Part shown: positions 9,191 to 18,005 of the stretch, piece after piece
Layout: each line of letters begins with the position of its first letter
How positions within the stretch are numbered: the first letter of the stretch is position 1
From: Grimontia hollisae CIP 101886
GTDB taxonomy: Bacteria; Pseudomonadota; Gammaproteobacteria; Enterobacterales; Vibrionaceae
Direction: 5' to 3'
DNA length: 64,000 nt
Assembly: GCF_000176515.1 (NCBI RefSeq)
Contig: NZ_ADAQ01000011.1
Location: 434,001-498,000 of the forward strand
Made by a program: the position numbers and the translations under genes
The notes under the pieces: generated by a model
What the model saw: the letters and a program-made list of their open reading frames with translations, nothing else
Databases searched by the model: none
What the model was told of the DNA's origin: nothing

Positions 9191-9205
9191 TATCCATTTT
9201 GGATA
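9191..9205. promoter_or_regulatory. Palindromic operator, copy 1
   Basis: TATCCATTTTGGATA is a perfect inverted repeat with six-base arms and a three-base spacer. Its centre (9198) is 83 bases from the start codon of the regulator (9115) and 83 bases from that of the GMC oxidoreductase (9281). Two near-identical copies lie at 13237 and 13272. Binding by the winged-helix regulator is an inference. Confidence 0.7.
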
Positions 9206-9280
9206 CAAACGTGCCCCAGCCTTTTCCCCGGTTGTGAAAAACTCAAAAAGGTAAAAAACCATTTTTCACGGAGGGAAGAG

Positions 9281-10903
9281 ATGTCGCAGGAACAGACGGA
9301 TTTTGTGGTGGTTGGTGCAGGCTCTGCAGGCTGTGTTGTCGCAGGGAGGCTCAGCGACGCCGGTTACAATGTAGTATTGCTGGAAGCAGGAGGGAAGGAC
9401 AGCAACCCCTGGATTCACATTCCTTTAGGCTATGCCAAACTCTACGCCAATCCCAACGTCAATTGGTGCTACACCAGTGAACCGGAGCCCAACATGCACA
9501 ACCGCAGGCTCCACCAGCCACGGGGAAAAGTACTGGGCGGTACTGGCTCCATCAATGGCATGATTTATGTACGCGGACAGCCAGAGGACTTCAACCGCTG
9601 GGAAACCGAAGGCTGTGAAGGCTGGGGGTTTGACGGTGTCCTGCCCTTCTTTAAAAAAAGCGAGCATCAGGAGAGAGGGGCTGACGCGTTCCACGGCATC
9701 AACGGCCCGGTCTGGGTGTCTGATCTGCCATCCACCCACCCGATTGCAGATGCGTTCAATCAGGCGTCGGTGAACCTTGGCGCACCGGAAAACCCTGATT
9801 TTAATGGTAAATCCCAACTGGGCACCGGCTATGTGCAGGTCAACACCAAAGATGCCCGGCGCTGGAGCACAGCAGCAGCCTATTTGCGTTCTAACCTTGG
9901 CAGAAACATAGATGTACGCACCCATGTTACGGTACAGCGCATCCTTCTGGATAACGGCAAGGCAACCGGGGTTGAATACCGCGATAAACGCGGCATGACC
10001 CATACTGTCACCCCGTCCAAAGAAGTGATTGTCTGTGGTGGCACCTTTAATTCGCCACAACTGCTGGAGCTCTCCGGCATCGGCGACAGCAAGCACCTGG
10101 AAAGTGTCGGCATTACACCAACACACCACCTGCCGGGCGTCGGCAACAACCTGCAAGATCATTTCGGTATTGGTCTGGAATACAAGTCGACGCAGCCATT
10201 GACGGTCAATGATCTGGCCAACAACCCGCTAAAAGGCGCCCTCGCCATGGCGCAATACATCCTGTTCCGGACCGGGCCGATGGCCAGCAATGGTAACTAC
10301 TCCAACACCTTTATCAGCACCACCGGGGATGACGAACACCCGGATATGATGATCACCTTTATGGCCTGGTGTACCGGTGAAGATTTGCAGCCGCGCAAAT
10401 TTTCCGGCTTTACCATTCTCCCGGAACATATCCGTCCGGAATCCAGAGGGTTTGTGCATACCAAATCATCCAACCCCGGCGATGCTCCTGCCATCCAGTT
10501 TAACTTTCTCTCAACCCAGTACGACCGTGACGCGGCCATTGCCGGGCTTCGCCACGCAAGGAAAATTGCCGAAACACAGCCGATGAAGCAGTTTGTCGAC
10601 AGTGAAATTAACCCCGGGCTGGATTATGAAAGTGACGAACAATTACTTGAACATTGCCGACAGTCCGGCCTGTCACTGTTGCACCCGGTCGGCACCTGCA
10701 AAATGGGGATCGATGACATGGCGGTTGTCGACCCCAGATTGCGTGTGCATGGCCTGAACAACCTGCGCGTGATTGATGCCTCTATCATGCCGACAATTGT
10801 ATCCGGCAATACCAACGCAGCCACCATCATGATTGGTGAAAAAGGGGCGGCAATGATACTGGAGGACTGGGCATCGTTCCCAATGCAGGCCACAGGGAGA
10901 TAA
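9281..10903 (+). CDS. GMC-family FAD oxidoreductase
   Basis: A 540-residue glucose-methanol-choline oxidoreductase, closest in style to choline and alcohol dehydrogenases. The FAD-binding VVVGAGSAGC is at about residues 9-18, with the GMC signatures RGKVLGGTGSINGMIYVRG and GTFNSPQLLELSGIGD. The catalytic histidine is in HPVGTCKMG, and the second catalytic position is the Asn in SGNTNAATIMIGEK. No signal peptide, so probably cytosolic. GGAGG six bases before the ATG sets the start. It sits next to a Gfo/Idh/MocA dehydrogenase and sugar transporters, so the likely substrate is a sugar, polyol or glycoside, but choline-like alcohols cannot be excluded. The stop codon runs into the ribosome site of the next gene. 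Confidence 0.85.
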   Translation: MSQEQTDFVVVGAGSAGCVVAGRLSDAGYNVVLLEAGGKDSNPWIHIPLGYAKLYANPNVNWCYTSEPEPNMHNRRLHQPRGKVLGGTGSINGMIYVRGQPEDFNRWETEGCEGWGFDGVLPFFKKSEHQERGADAFHGINGPVWVSDLPSTHPIADAFNQASVNLGAPENPDFNGKSQLGTGYVQVNTKDARRWSTAAAYLRSNLGRNIDVRTHVTVQRILLDNGKATGVEYRDKRGMTHTVTPSKEVIVCGGTFNSPQLLELSGIGDSKHLESVGITPTHHLPGVGNNLQDHFGIGLEYKSTQPLTVNDLANNPLKGALAMAQYILFRTGPMASNGNYSNTFISTTGDDEHPDMMITFMAWCTGEDLQPRKFSGFTILPEHIRPESRGFVHTKSSNPGDAPAIQFNFLSTQYDRDAAIAGLRHARKIAETQPMKQFVDSEINPGLDYESDEQLLEHCRQSGLSLLHPVGTCKMGIDDMAVVDPRLRVHGLNNLRVIDASIMPTIVSGNTNAATIMIGEKGAAMILEDWASFPMQATGR

Positions 10904-10912
10904 GGAGAGCGT

Positions 10913-11911
10913 ATGATGAACATCACCATTGTCGGTGCAGGACGCATGGGGGAAATTTACGCCCAAATCGTTGCCCAGCACCCAACGGCCCGGATACACA
11001 CCATTGCCAGCCGCTCAATGGGTTCAGCAACTGCCCTGACTGATCAGTATGGTGGCTACCCGAGCGACGATATTTCACAAGCCATTGCTGATGGGGGATC
11101 AGATGCCGTGATCATCTGCTCCCCGACATCTACACACCTTGAATACATCAGCCTCGCGGCCAAAGCAGGTAAGCCTATCTTGTGTGAAAAGCCGGTGGAT
11201 TTAAGTATCGAGCGGGTTCTGGCCTGCCAGAGTGTGTTGGCCGAAAACCCGGTGACATTCGCCGTGGGGTTCAACCGCCGGTTTGATCCGGCTATTGACC
11301 ATCTCAGGCAACGGGTTCAGCGCGGCGATATCGGCCGTTTAAATATGTTGCTGCTTACCAGCCGTGACCCGGGACCACCGCCACTGGAGTATCTCAGGCA
11401 TTGCGGCGGTTATTTCTGTGACAGCACCATCCATGACATCGATCTCGCCTGCTGGATAACCGGCGAATTGCCGCTGGAGGTATATACCGCCGCCACCTGT
11501 ATGGTCGATACCGCGATTGGTGAACTTGGGGATGCCGACACCGCCATGACCACCCTGCGTATGCCGAGTGGCCTGTTAGTGCATATCAACAACAGCCGGC
11601 GGGCCGTCTATGGGTTTGACCAGCGTATTGAAGCCTTTGGTGATGGCGGTATGTTACAAACCCTGAACCATACCGAGCAGACGGTGCAACACTTCTCTGC
11701 CGCATCTACCCACAGCCAGCCACCGCTGCAGCACTTTTTCCTTGAGCGTTATGCCGAGTCATTCCGCCGGGAAGTGGATGACTTTATTAAAGCAGTCCAA
11801 CATGGCACCGATCCCTGCGCCGGATTGGAAGATGGTTTAAACGCGCTGAAGATAGCCCGGACGTGTCAGGCATCCTTTGAGCTTGGAAGAAATCTGCCTT
11901 TCGCAGATTGA
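10913..11911 (+). CDS. Gfo/Idh/MocA dehydrogenase, inositol 2-dehydrogenase-like
   Basis: A 332-residue NAD(P)-dependent dehydrogenase. The Rossmann motif GAGRMG is at about residues 8-13, the catalytic Lys in CEKPVDLS at about 95, and the substrate-binding Asp and His in CDSTIHDIDLACW. This layout matches myo-inositol 2-dehydrogenase (IolG) and related sugar or inositol dehydrogenases. AAGGAG at 10902-10907 precedes two possible starts, ATG at 10913 and ATG at 10916. It is co-transcribed with the GMC gene (nine-base gap), so two oxidation steps on the same compound are likely. A strong terminator follows at 11965. Confidence 0.82.
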   Translation: MMNITIVGAGRMGEIYAQIVAQHPTARIHTIASRSMGSATALTDQYGGYPSDDISQAIADGGSDAVIICSPTSTHLEYISLAAKAGKPILCEKPVDLSIERVLACQSVLAENPVTFAVGFNRRFDPAIDHLRQRVQRGDIGRLNMLLLTSRDPGPPPLEYLRHCGGYFCDSTIHDIDLACWITGELPLEVYTAATCMVDTAIGELGDADTAMTTLRMPSGLLVHINNSRRAVYGFDQRIEAFGDGGMLQTLNHTEQTVQHFSAASTHSQPPLQHFFLERYAESFRREVDDFIKAVQHGTDPCAGLEDGLNALKIARTCQASFELGRNLPFAD

Positions 11912-11964
11912 CCAGACCACCATCCCCATGGGAACCCGATATGGGAAGATATGGAAATAGATAC

Positions 11965-11999
11965 GCCGTGCCAACCATCCGATTTGGCACGGCTTCTTC
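11965..11999 (+). terminator. Terminator of the GMC-dehydrogenase operon
   Basis: Ten-base perfect arms GCCGTGCCAA (11965-11974) and TTGGCACGGC (11984-11993) with a nine-base loop are followed by the T-rich TTCTTCGTTTTC. Confidence 0.8.
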
Positions 12000-12055
12000 G
12001 TTTTCATCCCCAGCCTGACAACATCCTGCTTCCTGTTACCACGCCAGCGAAAATC

Positions 12056-12076
12056 AAAAAGAGCCCCGAAGGGCCC
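12056..12076 (-). terminator. Terminator of the sugar-binding protein gene
   Basis: Read leftward, GGGCCC, the tetraloop TTCG and GGGCTC (one G-U pair) are followed by five T. It lies 30 bases past the stop codon of the leftward binding-protein gene. Confidence 0.75.
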
Positions 12077-12105
12077 ATACCAAGCATCATTGATTGGGAA
12101 GCGGT

Positions 12106-13107
12106 TTACCAATCAGGACGCGCAAACTGATCGACATTATCCGACTGTATTTTCGGCGTTTCTATCTGGTTCAGTGCAGGTACATCAATCCCGTTGGCCA
12201 CCTTCACCGCAGTCTGGATGGCAAGAATGGCATCGTCGACCGGTGACTGTTTGTTGGATCCGGTCTCCCAACCGGCTTTAATGGCATCCCATCCTTCACC
12301 GAACAGGTTGCACGTCACCACTTTCACATCACCCGGCTTTTTGCCCGCCCCTTGCAAGGCTGAAATCACCCCCAACCCCATGCCGTCATCAAAGGCATAA
12401 ACGCCATCGATGTCATCGCCATATTTGGTGAGGAAGGTTTCCATCACTGTCTGTGCTTTTTCCCGGTTCCACTCAGCCGTCTGGCTTGCCAGGATATTGA
12501 TATCAGGGTACTGATCTTCCATTCTGTCCAGGAAACAGTTTTTACGCAGGATAGACACGGAATAACCCGGCGTACCTTCTACCACCACGATATTGCCTTT
12601 ACCGTCCAGCGAATCACCCAGCATTTCCGCCGCCTGCTCTGCCTGGGCGCAATCATCTGGGCCTGTGTGCGCGGCGATATAACGTCTGCCGCTCTCACCA
12701 ATGGGAGAATTAGAGGTAATCACCGGAATATTTGAACGCGACGCCTGCCGGACAGCGGGGATCAACGCGTTTTGCGAAGTAGGCCAAAGCACAATGACAT
12801 CGAGATTCTGGGAAACCATGTCCTGAATCTGGTTAAACTGGGTAGCCGGGTCACCTTGGGGATCCATTACCGTGGCTTTCAGCCCCAGTTCTTTGGTGTA
12901 CTTTTCTGCGGTCTCTGCATACTTGGCCTGATAAGCATTCGAACCAGGATAAAGCACGGTGATGCCAATCCGGGTTTCTGACAACGGCTTTTTCAATTCT
13001 CCCCCTAACCATTCCGGCGCCTCCTGTGCAGAAAGTGACCCTGCAACGAAAGGCAGAAGGAGCATGCTCGCAGAGAACAGACGCGTGCTAAGCGTTTTTA
13101 CAGTCAT
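12106..13107 (-). CDS. Periplasmic sugar-binding protein of an Rbs/Ytf-type importer
   Basis: A 333-residue type 1 periplasmic binding protein. The signal peptide ends near SLSAQEAPEW. Family blocks visible are RIGITVLYPGSNAYQAKYAE, DPATQFNQIQDMVSQNLDVI, PVITSNSPIG, VVVEGTPG and VYAFDDGMGLGVISAL. It binds a sugar or polyol in the periplasm and feeds the permeases encoded divergently at 13378-15332. GGAGGT four bases before the ATG at 13107 sets the start; an in-frame upstream extension lacks a ribosome site. Two operator-like palindromes lie 137 and 172 bases upstream. The ligand is not recognisable; ribose, galactofuranose or inositol types are all possible. Confidence 0.85.
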   Translation of the reverse strand: MTVKTLSTRLFSASMLLLPFVAGSLSAQEAPEWLGGELKKPLSETRIGITVLYPGSNAYQAKYAETAEKYTKELGLKATVMDPQGDPATQFNQIQDMVSQNLDVIVLWPTSQNALIPAVRQASRSNIPVITSNSPIGESGRRYIAAHTGPDDCAQAEQAAEMLGDSLDGKGNIVVVEGTPGYSVSILRKNCFLDRMEDQYPDINILASQTAEWNREKAQTVMETFLTKYGDDIDGVYAFDDGMGLGVISALQGAGKKPGDVKVVTCNLFGEGWDAIKAGWETGSNKQSPVDDAILAIQTAVKVANGIDVPALNQIETPKIQSDNVDQFARPDW

Positions 13108-13236
13108 ATAACCTCCATTGTTGACTGTTCCAAAGCCAGGAAATGGCTTAGGTTCCGGCATAAGGTGAACGACAAATGTTTGGCCGGACTTACTATTAAC
13201 CATTTACCTGCCACCTCTGTTTTACAACCCAAGAAA

Positions 13237-13251
13237 TATCCAAATTGGAGA
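13237..13251. promoter_or_regulatory. Palindromic operator, copy 2
   Basis: TATCCAAATTGGAGA matches TATCCA-N3-TGGATA with one mismatch. It lies between the divergent binding-protein and permease genes, centre to centre 35 bases from copy 3. Confidence 0.6.
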
Positions 13252-13271
13252 TTTTTGACCTATCCTACCAA

Positions 13272-13286
13272 TATCCAAAATGGATT
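13272..13286. promoter_or_regulatory. Palindromic operator, copy 3
   Basis: TATCCAAAATGGATT matches the motif with one mismatch at the last base. Its flanks (AA before, TT after) also agree with copy 2. It lies 99 bases upstream of the permease start (from its centre). Confidence 0.6.
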
Positions 13287-13377
13287 TTTTTGACCGGTTC
13301 CCCGCATCCACTTGTCATAACATCATCAACAGATTGTTAAAAATATGATCTCAACTCAGGCACAGGGAGGATTGCCT

Positions 13378-14334
13378 ATGACACAGAAAGTGTCATCTCA
13401 TCTGTTAAGGAAAAACGGACTGCTGATAGCGTTTGTCTTTTTTCTCGTCGCTGTTGCATTCAGCGCACCGAGCTTTCTCACGCCCGGCAACATCCTTGAT
13501 GTCATCAGACAGGTTTCGATCACTGGCATGATTGCCATTGGTGTCACCTTTGTGGTGATCACCGGACGTCTCGACCTCTCCGTGGGCAGCATGTTGACCC
13601 TGCTGACGGTAATGGTCGTCGATTTGCACAACCAGATTGGACCAACCGGCGCGATACTGGCCACCCTGTTAACCGGCATGCTTATCGGTGCCGTCAATGG
13701 TGCGCTGGTCGGTTTTCTCAAACTGAACGCCCTGATAGTCACACTGGCCATGCTCTCTTTTTTACAGGGTGTCACCCTTTTCTACTCTGGCGGCTCCAAT
13801 GTCAACGTCACCAATGCACAAGAGACCTGGTTTGCCTTTTTTGGTCGCAGCGACATGCTGGGCATTCCGGTGCCGGTGTGGATTTTCCTGATCTTCGGTG
13901 CCATCGCTGCGTTTGTGCTCAAACGTACTCACTTTGGCCGAACGGTGTTTGCTGTGGGCGGTAATGAAATCACCAGCGTCTACTCCGGTGTCCGTGCCTC
14001 ACTCACTGTGTTCAGTACCTATGTCATTTCCGGACTGGCAACCGCTATTGCCGCCATCATCATGGGAAGCCGGGTCATGGGTGCGCAAAACACCATAGGA
14101 CAGGGCTACGAGCTCACTGTGCTGGCAGGCATTATCCTTGGCGGCACGTCACTGATGGGCGGTTCAGGGAATATCTGGCGCACCGTGGTCGGCATATCCA
14201 TGCTTGGCTTTATCCAAAACGGCCTGTTGCTCCTTGGCTTTCCGTACTACGTACAGTGGCTGGTGACCTGGACAGTGATCATCTTTGCAGTCTGGGCAGA
14301 TCTGGCTGCACAACGCGGGAGGGTATTGGCATGA
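13378..14334 (+). CDS. Sugar ABC importer permease 1 (RbsC/YtfT type)
   Basis: A 318-residue inner-membrane permease of the BPD_transp_2 family, with about ten hydrophobic segments. The conserved GVTFVVITGRLDLSVGSMLTL and AGIILGGTSLMGGSG-IWRTVVG blocks are present. GGGAGG at 13365-13370 sets the ATG at 13378. Its stop overlaps the next start as ATGA. Two different permeases in one operon imply a heterodimeric channel, as in YtfT-YjfF or LsrC-LsrD, not the RbsC homodimer. Confidence 0.85.
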   Translation: MTQKVSSHLLRKNGLLIAFVFFLVAVAFSAPSFLTPGNILDVIRQVSITGMIAIGVTFVVITGRLDLSVGSMLTLLTVMVVDLHNQIGPTGAILATLLTGMLIGAVNGALVGFLKLNALIVTLAMLSFLQGVTLFYSGGSNVNVTNAQETWFAFFGRSDMLGIPVPVWIFLIFGAIAAFVLKRTHFGRTVFAVGGNEITSVYSGVRASLTVFSTYVISGLATAIAAIIMGSRVMGAQNTIGQGYELTVLAGIILGGTSLMGGSGNIWRTVVGISMLGFIQNGLLLLGFPYYVQWLVTWTVIIFAVWADLAAQRGRVLA

Positions 14335-15332
14335 CCAACACCACGACTTCATCCAAAACCCAGGCTCGCTACGGAGATGCCCCCATGAAGCAACAACACC
14401 TTGCGACTGCCGGCAGGATGCTGGCCCGCAATCATATCTGGCTGTTTTTATTGCTGGCTATTGCCACCTTTTCGCTGGCATCACCTTACTTCCTGACGGT
14501 GAATAACCTCAGCAATGTCCTGACCCAATCGGCGTTTATCGGCATTCTGGCTGTCGGCATGACTCTGGTGATGATCAATGGGGAAATCGACCTGTCCGTC
14601 GGTGCCATCCTCGCCCTGGCAAGTGCCCTTGCCATTGGCCTGCAGCCACATATCGGTGTCTGGCCTGCGGTGTTCGTCGCCTTGCTTTCCGGCACTGCCC
14701 TTGGGCTGTTGAACGGAACCCTGGTGGTTCTTTCCGGCATGCACTCTTTTATCGTCACCCTGGGTGGCTTGATTGGTATCCGTGGGCTGGTGTTTATCTA
14801 CACCGGGGAAAACGCCCTGATGGTCGAGGATTTCACTTACACCGAATACCCGGAAATGTATCTTGGTCCGATTTCGATCACCGCCATCATCTTTCTTGGT
14901 CTCACCTTTGCCCTGCAATGGATGCTGTCACATACCCGCCACGGACGCGAAACCTATGCCATTGGTGACAACATTGAAGCGGCTCACGAAGCCGGTATCC
15001 GCGTCAAACGCCATAAAGTCATCAACTTTGTTATCTGCGGCACCTTAGCGGCGATTGCGGGTATTTTGCTGTCCATGCGACTGGGTACGGCAGAGCCCAA
15101 CGCCGGAAAAATCTGGGAACTCTGGGCCATTATCGCCGTGGTACTTGGCGGTACACGTCTTCAGGGCGGCTACGGCAGCCTGTGGAAAACTCTGGGCGGC
15201 ATCTTAACTCTGGCGGTGTTGCAAAACGGACTACGCCTGCTCAATACCCCCAATTACATTGAATTGATGGTTATGGGCAGTGTGCTGGTGCTGGCGCTGC
15301 TGCTTGACCGCGTCATGTTGACAAGAACATAA
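14331..15332 (+). CDS. Sugar ABC importer permease 2 (YjfF/RbsC type)
   Basis: A 333-residue second permease with the same family blocks: GMTLVMINGEIDLSVGAILAL, IVTLGGLIGIRGLVFIYTGE and IIAVVLGGTRLQGGYGSLWKT. A hydrophilic N-terminal stretch of about 30 residues precedes the first helix; a later ATG (14385) would remove most of it. GGGAGGG at 14317-14323 favours the ATG at 14331, which overlaps the upstream stop. It should pair with permease 1 and take the ATPase encoded next. Confidence 0.85.
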   Translation: MTNTTTSSKTQARYGDAPMKQQHLATAGRMLARNHIWLFLLLAIATFSLASPYFLTVNNLSNVLTQSAFIGILAVGMTLVMINGEIDLSVGAILALASALAIGLQPHIGVWPAVFVALLSGTALGLLNGTLVVLSGMHSFIVTLGGLIGIRGLVFIYTGENALMVEDFTYTEYPEMYLGPISITAIIFLGLTFALQWMLSHTRHGRETYAIGDNIEAAHEAGIRVKRHKVINFVICGTLAAIAGILLSMRLGTAEPNAGKIWELWAIIAVVLGGTRLQGGYGSLWKTLGGILTLAVLQNGLRLLNTPNYIELMVMGSVLVLALLLDRVMLTRT

Positions 15333-15343
15333 AGGACTGTGTG

Positions 15344-16846
15344 ATGACGGAAATGGAAACCCTTCTCAGCCTCAGCGGGATCACCAAACGCTTTCCCGGC
15401 GTCACCGCGCTTGACAATATCAGCTTCACCATCAATGCCGGCGAAGTGCACGCACTGGTCGGGGAAAACGGTGCCGGCAAATCCACCATGATGAAAATCC
15501 TGTCGGGGATTTACCAGCCGGAGGAAGGCGAAATCCGCCACCGGGGTGAAGTGATAAAACTGCCCTCCCCGCGTGATGCGTTGCAACGCGGCATCTTGCT
15601 TATCCATCAGGAATTGTCGCTTTCGCCAGAGCTGTCGGTGGCAGAAAACATCTTTCTTGGCACCTGGCCGACCAATGCCTTTGGCGTGATTCAGAAAGGG
15701 AAGCTCAATCGGGAGGCCCAGCAAGCGCTCGACCTGCTGGGTTGTGATTTCAGTGCCGACACCCGGGTCGGTGACCTGACAATTGCCCGCCAGCAGATGG
15801 TGGAAATTGCACGTGTCCACGCCTTTCACGCCAACGTGGTGGTGTTTGATGAACCGACGGCATCGCTGACCGATTCAGAAAAAGACCAACTGTTTGCCAC
15901 CATTAATACCCTCAAGGCACAAGGGGTCGGCATTGTCTACATCAGCCATAAAATGGACGAGATCTTCCAGATCACTGACCGTATTACGGTGCTGAAAGAC
16001 GGACAGATACAGGGCACTCTGATCACCGCTGACACCGATGCCCATGAAATCACCAGCAAGATGATTGGCCGCACGTTGGACCAATACTTCATCCGGGCCA
16101 AAGAAAACTTTGGTGAGGAAGTGCTCCGCCTTGAGCAACTGGGTGTCAATGGCCTGTTTGAAAACATCAGCCTCTCTGTACGTGCCGGGGAAGTGGTCGG
16201 CCTGTATGGCCTTATTGGGGCTGGCCGGACTGAAATTGTTGAAACCGTGTTTGGCATCCGCAAAAGCGATCAGGGCCGGATACTTTTCTGTGGTGAAGAG
16301 GTGAATTTCAAGTCCCCCCGTGAAGCCATCGATAAGGGGCTGGCACTGGTTCCTGAAAGTCGTAAGGAACAGGGATTGGTACTCAACATGGGCGGCCAGG
16401 ACAACATTACCCTGCCTCACCTGAAAATGGTGTCAAACGCCGGGGTAATGAACGCCAACCACGAAGCCGATCTCTACCAACGTTATAAATCGCTGCTGGA
16501 AATTAAAACCACCGGGCCGGCACAACCGGTGTCCGACCTTTCCGGCGGGAACCAGCAAAAATTTGTATTAGCCAAATGGCTTTGCGCCAACCCCAAGCTC
16601 ATCATCCTTGATGAGCCGACCCGGGGCATTGATGTGGGCTCCAAATCTGCCATCCATGAACTGATTGCCGGACTGGCAGAAGAAGGGCTGGCTGTGATTG
16701 TGATTTCATCTGAAATGCCGGAAGTCATTGGTGTCAGCCACCGAATCCTGACCATTGCCGAAGGACGGCTGGCAGGGGAATTCAGTGGCGATGACATGAC
16801 AGAAGAGAACCTGATCAACGCGGTATCACTGCGCAACCTGGCGTAA
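15344..16846 (+). CDS. Sugar ABC importer ATPase (RbsA/MglA type)
   Basis: A 500-residue double ATPase. The first half carries Walker A GENGAGKS (about residue 40), a degenerate signature region (VGDLTIARQQMVEIAR) and Walker B VVVFDEPTASL. In the second half Walker A is degenerate (GLIGAGRTE) and the signature is LSGGNQQKFVLAKWL, with LIILDEPTRGIDVGSK. That asymmetry is normal for the RbsA/MglA/AraG family. The ATG at 15344 has AGGA seven bases upstream; a GTG at 15341 is also in frame. It powers the preceding two permeases. Confidence 0.87.
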   Translation: MTEMETLLSLSGITKRFPGVTALDNISFTINAGEVHALVGENGAGKSTMMKILSGIYQPEEGEIRHRGEVIKLPSPRDALQRGILLIHQELSLSPELSVAENIFLGTWPTNAFGVIQKGKLNREAQQALDLLGCDFSADTRVGDLTIARQQMVEIARVHAFHANVVVFDEPTASLTDSEKDQLFATINTLKAQGVGIVYISHKMDEIFQITDRITVLKDGQIQGTLITADTDAHEITSKMIGRTLDQYFIRAKENFGEEVLRLEQLGVNGLFENISLSVRAGEVVGLYGLIGAGRTEIVETVFGIRKSDQGRILFCGEEVNFKSPREAIDKGLALVPESRKEQGLVLNMGGQDNITLPHLKMVSNAGVMNANHEADLYQRYKSLLEIKTTGPAQPVSDLSGGNQQKFVLAKWLCANPKLIILDEPTRGIDVGSKSAIHELIAGLAEEGLAVIVISSEMPEVIGVSHRILTIAEGRLAGEFSGDDMTEENLINAVSLRNLA

Positions 16847-16859
16847 ACGGAGAACCATC

Positions 16860-17999
16860 ATGACTAAACCAGTTTTAAACGTCGGCCTTGTAGGTTCCGG
16901 CTTTATGGGGCGTTGCCATGCCAATGCATTCCGCGCAGTCGGTGGGCTTTTTGACCTGCCGGTAGACATTCACCTGCATACCCTTGCTGACATTGACGAT
17001 GACACCGCCACGCTGCAGGCCCGCAAACTGGGTTTTGCCCATGCAACCGGTGACTGGCATACCCTCATAAACAACCCGGACATCGATCTGGTGGCAATCA
17101 CTGCCCCCAATGCCTTGCACGAAGCCATCACCCTTGCGGCCATCAATGCCGGAAAAAATGTCTACTGTGAAAAGCCGCTGTCTACCACCTGTGAATCGGC
17201 CAAACGTATGACAGACGCCGCCGAGCAGGCAGGCACCACTACCCTGGTTGGCTTCAATTTCCTGAGAAACCCTTTAGTCCACTATGCCAAGGGGCTGATT
17301 GAACGCGGCGAGCTTGGTGACATCATCAGTTTCCGAGGCCGACACGCGGAAGATTACATGGGAGACCCGGATACTCCCCACTCTTTCCGTACAGCCGTGG
17401 ATGGCGGTGGCGCACTGGCAGATATTGGCAGCCATATTGTCGCTATGGCCCGTTTCCTGATTGGCCCTATTGCTCAGGTAAACGCCATAACGGAAACCGT
17501 GCACAAAACCCGCCCAGAAAGGCCGGGCAGCACAGTGCGCAAGCCAGTAGAAACCGATGACGTTGCCCATGCCCTGCTGCGGTTTGGAAATGGGGCGGCG
17601 GGCAGTATTGATGTCAGCTGGATGATGAAAGGAAAGACCATGGATCTCTCTTTCGACATCACCGGCACCAAAGGGGCGTTGCAGTTTACCCAGGAACGGA
17701 TGAATGAATTACTGGTGTGGACAGACAAAGACGGCCCGGGAAATGGGGGATTCAGGAAAATCGAAACCGGCCCGGCCCACCCGCCGTATGGTCAGTTTTG
17801 CCCTGCGCCCGGTCATCATTTGGGATTTAATGACCTGAAAGTGATTGAGGTTGCCGAGCTGATCGACTGCATCAAACAAGGCAAACCCCATTACACCGGT
17901 TTTCGTGAAGGCTACGAGGTGCAGTGCACCATTGATGCCATGCTCGCCTCTGCCAGACACAACCATTGGGTGGATGTCAGCGACTTCATTCAGCCATGA
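16860..17999 (+). CDS. Gfo/Idh/MocA family dehydrogenase 2
   Basis: A 379-residue NAD(P)-dependent dehydrogenase, last gene of the sugar-importer operon. The Rossmann motif GLVGSGFMGRCHA is near residue 9, the catalytic Lys is in YCEKPLSTT (about 105), and the His-containing DIGSHIVAMARFLIGP motif (about 185) is typical of the longer glycoside- or sugar-oxidising members of the family. GGAG seven bases before the ATG supports the start. It is not closely similar to the dehydrogenase at 10913, so the two probably act on different intermediates. It ends six bases before a convergent gene. Confidence 0.83.
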   Translation: MTKPVLNVGLVGSGFMGRCHANAFRAVGGLFDLPVDIHLHTLADIDDDTATLQARKLGFAHATGDWHTLINNPDIDLVAITAPNALHEAITLAAINAGKNVYCEKPLSTTCESAKRMTDAAEQAGTTTLVGFNFLRNPLVHYAKGLIERGELGDIISFRGRHAEDYMGDPDTPHSFRTAVDGGGALADIGSHIVAMARFLIGPIAQVNAITETVHKTRPERPGSTVRKPVETDDVAHALLRFGNGAAGSIDVSWMMKGKTMDLSFDITGTKGALQFTQERMNELLVWTDKDGPGNGGFRKIETGPAHPPYGQFCPAPGHHLGFNDLKVIEVAELIDCIKQGKPHYTGFREGYEVQCTIDAMLASARHNHWVDVSDFIQP

Positions 18000-18005
18000 C
18001 GCGGC

